NCBI GenBank assembly: GCA_026936325.1
Contig: JAPTHN010000107.1
Span: 908,803 to 972,802, forward strand
DNA from: Platynereis dumerilii
Taxonomy: Eukaryota > Annelida > Polychaeta > Phyllodocida > Nereididae
Direction of reading: 5' to 3'
Length of the DNA: 64,000 nt
Position 1 is the first letter of the stretch. Each line of letters opens with the position of its first letter. The notes beneath the pieces are model-generated. The model saw only the letters and a list, made by a program, of their open reading frames with translations, was not told where the DNA came from and did no database searches. This document shows, piece after piece, positions 59,636-64,000 of the stretch. Both the position numbers and the translations under genes were made by a program.

Positions 59636-60137
59636 AAGTTGTAGACATAGTTTCAGCTTGGGATTTCTCCTGGGTGAATATACTAACTAATTCAAGGCAA
59701 TTTGATTAATTAATAATGCATGTGATGTTAGCAACATCCCAGTAGATGTCAGAAGCTTCTTATTTAGAATGTGTCTACAGCTTTATTTAGTGTGCAGGGC
59801 CTTAGTCTATATGATATTTTACGATATGTTTTTATCTATTTCAGCAAATTTTGGCAGTAATTTTATATGATGGTAGTTTTCTGTTAATGAATTGAAGTTC
59901 ATATTTGTATTTTCTTATCAAAATCCAGTTACAAATACACTCTACACAGTAATACAGTCTATGTAATAACAGATTTTTTTTTTTCAAATGAGTAAATACC
60001 ATCCAGTTTTTAAAACATTGATCAGTGTGATGCCATTGAGAACGAACGGTCACCGAGATCTGCAGAAACCTCACAAATACTATTTCATTTTTCTTTGTGA
60101 TTGGCTGTTCCTTTCATAATAGTTTAATCTTTTTTAG
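59636..60137. other. Intron of the macro-domain gene, last part
   Basis: AT-rich, one more GATGTTAGCAACAT word near 59726, and a T-rich acceptor (AATCTTTTTTAG) at the end. Nothing else recognised. Confidence 0.5.
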
Positions 60138-60359
60138 AGTCTCATGAATGCATTTCGCAACATTTTGATGAGGTGCCATTTTGAAGGAATGCATTCTTTG
60201 GCCATACCTGCGATTGGCACTGGAAAACTTCTATGGCCACCTGAAATTGTTGCTCAATCATTCTTTGACGCAGTCATCTCATTTTCAAGCCACAACGTTC
60301 TAACAAAGCTGAAAAGGATCCTCATTGTCATTCAAAAGAGCGACGCTATCTCTTTGGAA
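60138..60359 (+). CDS. Macro-domain protein, internal exon (C-terminal part of domain)
   Basis: 222 bp, phase 0 at both ends (74 codons), between acceptor TTTTTTAG and donor GAA|GTAAGT. It begins SLMNAFRNILMRC and contains HSLAIPAIGTGKLLWPPEIV, the phosphate-binding GTG.L..P loop of macro domains, followed by the final helix and strand (RILIVIQKSDAISLE). It joins the preceding exon in frame to make a nearly whole macro domain. Later exons are not recognised before the window ends; the D10 Helitron lies downstream and may be in the next intron. A PARP14/macro-domain multigene family member is the best guess. Confidence 0.8.
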
Positions 60360-61324
60360 GTAAGTTAATTTGATCTTTTTTAAAATTATGTTATGACATT
60401 ATAGAATACTTGGATGGTCTTTTTTTTCATTATGATTCTGCCCATCAGAGACTCATTTTGTTTTCTTTCATTTAAAAAGCGCATCATGGAAACAAAATGT
60501 CATGTCCATCACAATTTATTGTTATTTCTTACTTCTTTTGGCATCCTTCTTCATTGAAATTGCAAAATACACATGATGGCGTCAGGTGAGCTGGCAGGAG
60601 TATGAGAGAGCTCTGTAATAAGTGCATATTCATGGACTTAACCAAATTTTGAAAAAAAAATTACTGTCTGCCAGAAATGTAAGTATACGTGTTTTTATTA
60701 TCTTTAAAAACCTGCTCAAATTTGAAAAATGAATGTTTTTTGTGTTTTTTCATAGCCAACTGCTCCTGACAGCTCTCTCACCTGTACGTTGCATACTAAT
60801 ACACATTGCAAACAATGCACATTTTATGAGTTTTTGATGAATTGTGTGTAAAAGCTGTGTTAGTTCTGACCTACAACTCACAGTTTATGTGCCTTTCTAT
60901 ATTGTTTAATTCATTTTTCTTATGTGTTGATTGCCTTTGGTTGATTTATTTGATTAACTGATTGTATATTCAATTCAATTCAATATATTGACCTTTTTAT
61001 CCCCCTTATTGGCACACATTGCACATAAGACATTTCAGTATAATGGGGATATTGAGATTTTAAAAAAAGGCAGGCGTATGTGCCATTACCAATACATCCG
61101 GTATAGTAGATCCATGTTTCAGTTGATTCATTTCATTACTTGGTTTAACAATTGTTTGTGGGAGCTGGTGCTTTCTTGTGTTTGAAGTTCTTCCTTTTAA
61201 ATACATTTATTTAAATATATAAAATTTTATTGAATAACAGTAGGTAAAATTTATATTGGTTCACTTAATTTTCATGATTAGCTGACAGTTTTAACTTGTC
61301 GGATTTCACAATTATAACAATAAA
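60360..61324. other. Region without a supported gene; possible LINE tail
   Basis: About 60965-61060 contains TCAATTCAATTCAAT followed by TTATTGGCACACATTGCAC. On the minus strand this resembles a LINE 3' end with a (TTGAA)n tail, a weak match. The remainder looks like intron or intergenic DNA. Confidence 0.3.
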
Positions 61325-62041
61325 CTAGTATAACTGATATTGCCGTACGGCAATATCGGATAATCCCCCGCAGCCCCCATTCTCTCCCATGGCCTGCCTA
61401 CTCCCTCCCTCCGATTGATGTCCTCATGATTAATTGTTACTACAGGGGAACAAGAAGTGCAACGAAATGACCATGTGGTTTGTTGTACAAGTGGTCTTGT
61501 GACAAGCAATTTTTCTATGCACCACTGAGCACTGAGTGTAAATATCTCTCAAGCTGAATACAACACTTTAATCCACAAGTTTTAGGAACACCTTTCTTTT
61601 ATGAAATGCCACGTAACAGGTCAACCTTTGAGAGGGGGGGGGTTGGATATTTTTGAAAATAAATAATTTCTTGTTCAGTTTTTGTGAAATAACATACAGC
61701 ATCCTTTCTTGGCAGTCATTATCGGCCTATAGATAATTTCTGGATGGAAATATTTCTTAGAAAAATTGTGTTGTTTCATTTAGAAACAAACAAATTAGTG
61801 GATGTTGCTAGCTCATTACTGTAAAATAAATAATTTCCCATTGAGGAAAAATCAAAACCCTCGAGATCTCCCTTCTTGAAAATCTAATGCTTGCCCATGA
61901 AATACCAATTTTTGTGTACAACATCTTTTGTTCAAATGTCTCTTCAAATGCATCATTTCCCTGATCATAATTCATTTTTACCTGGAAAGTATATCTGTTC
62001 TCTACTAAAATGTAATAATTACACTAATCCAGTACAGTACG

Positions 62042-62118
62042 GTGAGGGGGTTATTTAAGTTGGTAGTTAGTGCCATGTGCTTCCAGTCAATGGGTCCCAG
62101 GTTTAATCCCAGCTCTCG
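62042..62118 (+). mobile_element. tRNA-derived SINE head (possible)
   Basis: TTGGTAGTTAGTGCC resembles an A box, and GGTCCCAGGTTTAATCCCAG, about 35 bp later, resembles a B box (GGTTCGAATCC) with changes. No 3' tail was identified. Confidence 0.35.
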
Positions 62119-62778
62119 GTTGATCAACTGAATCTATCTTAGTCAGCAGATTCAACCAGCCTTCACCTCATTGCTGTCATCGGTCAATAGAGTAAACAAA
62201 GATGGGAGTAAATTTCATTGTCCAATGTAACTGTTGAGATTGAGAGATAAATTGTTTGATTTATTGACTGTATCATTCATTCACTCACATGGGGGGGGAG
62301 GGGCAAACATTCGCAAGAATTTCAAGATTTACAGAGGGCATATCTTGGAAACTATTGATTTTTAATAATTTAATGAATATATACCCTCCCCCCCTTCTGT
62401 ACACCCACGAACATGTGTGAGGTGTATGCATTATGTTGTCCCAACAAGTATCAGTTGTTGATGACAGTTGCTTCAAAGCATAACATATTATTGCAGAAGA
62501 TAGTTTTGTCTCACTTTAATTGGAATAATATTGGAGTGTGATATACTGAATGTGCTCAGTCATCTGTGGAAATTTGTGACGTGGCAAAGCTACTTGAGCA
62601 CCAAACACATTGTCATTTCGTTGCACTTTTTTTTCCCCTGTAGTAAAGGGTATACATGTATGAAGTTAGTAATGTTGTTGAGCCTGTTAATCACCTGTGG
62701 TGGCCAACATACCAGCCTGAAAGCAATGCATGTTGAGCTAACACTAACCCTAACCCTTATTTCATGTGGCGAGGTGGA

Positions 62779-62808
62779 TGTCCTCTTCTTCTTCTTCTTC
62801 TTCTTCAA
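62779..62808. repeat. (CTT)n microsatellite
   Basis: About eight CTT units within D10. Confidence 0.9.
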
Positions 62809-63859
62809 GTGAATTCCCGTCTTTTGATTTCAGACGAACCTCCTTTCAGGAGTAATAATTCTGTAAAATGTACAGTAAAATCCATTCTGCTTAAAATGTT
62901 TAAGCAGGAGTTTCTACTGTGGATCAGAAAAGGCCATAATTTTACACATCTTTTGGTGTTAATTTCATGAAATTTGAATTAGTAGAAGAGGAGTAAACTG
63001 AAGTTAAAATTTTGAAATTATAAAAATTCTTCTGGGAAAACTATTTGATGCAGGCAATTTTCCTGTTAGCACAGTATGAAGGCCTAACAAGGCTATAACC
63101 AAAAAATTAGTCATGGTCATCCATGAAGACCTTCATTGATTTTTAAGCGAAAAACGTTTTGAAAGGGGCAAAAAGTGACATAACATTTTCAATGTCCGAC
63201 GCGATTCTACGTCGCGCGTCTGATACTATAATGCTATACACCATTGGAAAGCTAAGAAACAGACCTTTTTAGTGATGTATGAAACTTTGCTGTAGTTCAA
63301 AAAGGGACCGATATAAGAGCACTTGAAAATAGGGTTTTTGGACGTCCGTAGCGCCGAGACCGTTTGTGCGAGCGGTCCGTAACTTTGTGAAGTTTGTACA
63401 CTAGGGTACATCTGTAAGTGTACCCATTTTCAGCTTTCTACAAGCATTCCTTCCCTGTTTTCCAGAAAAATGTTATAAAATTTTCATGACATCCACTTTT
63501 AGAAAATTCATATTTCTAAAGATATTCATGAAATTTCCATTAGACGCCTTTTTGCACTGGAAACTTTGTCAAGGTATATTACAAAAAATCATCAAAGCCA
63601 AATTTGCTTTTGTTCTCCTGGAAACGCTGCCAGAAATTTATTTTTTATTTTCTCAATAATGCGTTAGTATCATGAAATTTGATCAAGAAATTTCGCTTGA
63701 AGTAGCACGCAACGGAGTCGCATATAGTCCTTGAGGTTTCGCGACATTATCTCTAATAGTTTTGTAGTAATCACAGTTTTCCTGAGCTGAATAATAATCA
63801 TAAAAGGTAAAAGAGGAATATCAATATAATCCCCCGCCGCTGCGCGAGCGGGGGATTAT

Positions 63860-64000
63860 AATAATGTGTAATACATAAATTACAGCAAAGAGACTCATTA
63901 GCCCAATTTGAAGTGTTGTTAGTATGATCGTATATCTGACAAAGAACAAATAGTAAGTTATAAGCACTCAATGCCAAGGGGGCCCAACTTATCATACGCT
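63860..64000. other. Right edge, nothing recognised
   Basis: 140 bp of AT-rich flank beyond D10. Confidence 0.5.

Larger units (their letters stand above)
61325..63859 (-). mobile_element. Helitron-like unit D10, isolated and end-to-end
   Basis: CTAG-TATAACT, perfect hairpin (GATATTGCCG/CGGCAATATC) and ATAATCCCCCGC at the left; D core at 63165-63400; linker (GGTAAAAGAGGAATATCAAT) and D tip 63826-63859 at the right. Flanks are AATAA on the left and AATAATG on the right, so it too lies in a TAA-like site, outside the big block. The middle (about 61440-62640) is not shared with other D units and includes a SINE-like piece, so the unit is longer than usual. Confidence 0.85.

Noticed and set aside
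62042-62118. Functional tRNA gene
   Set aside because: A and B boxes are degenerate and no acceptor stem can be drawn; at most a SINE head.
1-64000. LTR retroelement or endogenous viral element
   Set aside because: I saw no paired long terminal repeats, primer-binding site, or gag/pol/capsid-like frame anywhere in the window.

Overview
This window looks like nuclear DNA of an invertebrate metazoan. It is AT-rich (roughly one-third G+C by eye) and has intron-split exons with GT-AG borders. It also carries LINE tails, a GIY-YIG piece of a Penelope-like element, a PIF/Harbinger-type MITE and a very large Helitron-like load. A marine deuterostome (echinoderm or hemichordate-like) would fit, but nothing here fixes the species.

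Layout. (1) 1-2307, minus strand: the N-terminal 769 codons of an autonomous Helitron replicase (an array of 18-residue repeats, a Cys-rich/DUF6570-like domain, then the start of the Helitron N-terminal domain). It is still open at the left edge. A ~45-bp minisatellite of about 22 copies (2718-3723) and a 16-bp repeat (3889-3982) lie upstream of its start codon. (2) 5055-50152: a ~45-kb block made almost wholly of non-autonomous Helitron-like units, all in one orientation. I sort them by their ends into four families: A (~1.65 kb), B (~1.9 kb), C (~0.95 kb) and D (~1.35 kb). Read on the minus strand, each unit has a perfect terminal hairpin (the '5' tip'), a short linker, a (TTA)n tract (families A, B, D only), a core shared by all four families, a G-rich tract, a copy of the tip arm, a second hairpin, and a terminal CTAG. 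Coordinates below run on the plus strand, so CTAG is at the left of each unit and the 5' tip at the right. (3) 50150-57850: a mixed graveyard of two LINE fragments, a MITE with a 700-bp homopurine interior, a ~750-bp near-perfect palindrome and a third LINE tail. (4) 57856-60359: two phase-0 exons that together form most of a macro domain (PARP14-like), the only host gene I can support; a Penelope-like GIY-YIG fragment sits in the intron between them. (5) 61325-63859: one isolated, end-to-end D-family Helitron, useful as a reference copy.

Main discovery. The 45-kb block is not a simple tandem array. Units often lack their 5' tip where they should end; instead, the (TAA)n at that spot is interrupted by the CTAG end of another unit. 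The missing tips turn up downstream in clusters. If each CTAG start is an opening bracket and each tip a closing bracket of its family, the block parses as correctly nested, typed brackets: D1(A1 C1 B1(B2(A2 B3) C2 A3(A4 A5(A6)))) lies inside an older D0, followed by B6(D2 D3 D4 C3 A7(D5(D6(D7 C4) C5) B7(C6))). D0 is split by the 20.25-kb insertion 5259-25510, and its two halves rejoin at the same AATAATAA/TT site that is uninterrupted in related unit D5. Family C, which has no (TAA)n, never hosts another unit in six copies. This suggests a self-seeding array: each new A, B or D unit brings its own landing pad. Several tips have no matching opening in the window (A at 28286, D at 47659, D at 49288), so larger units, possibly including the autonomous element at the left, enclose the block.
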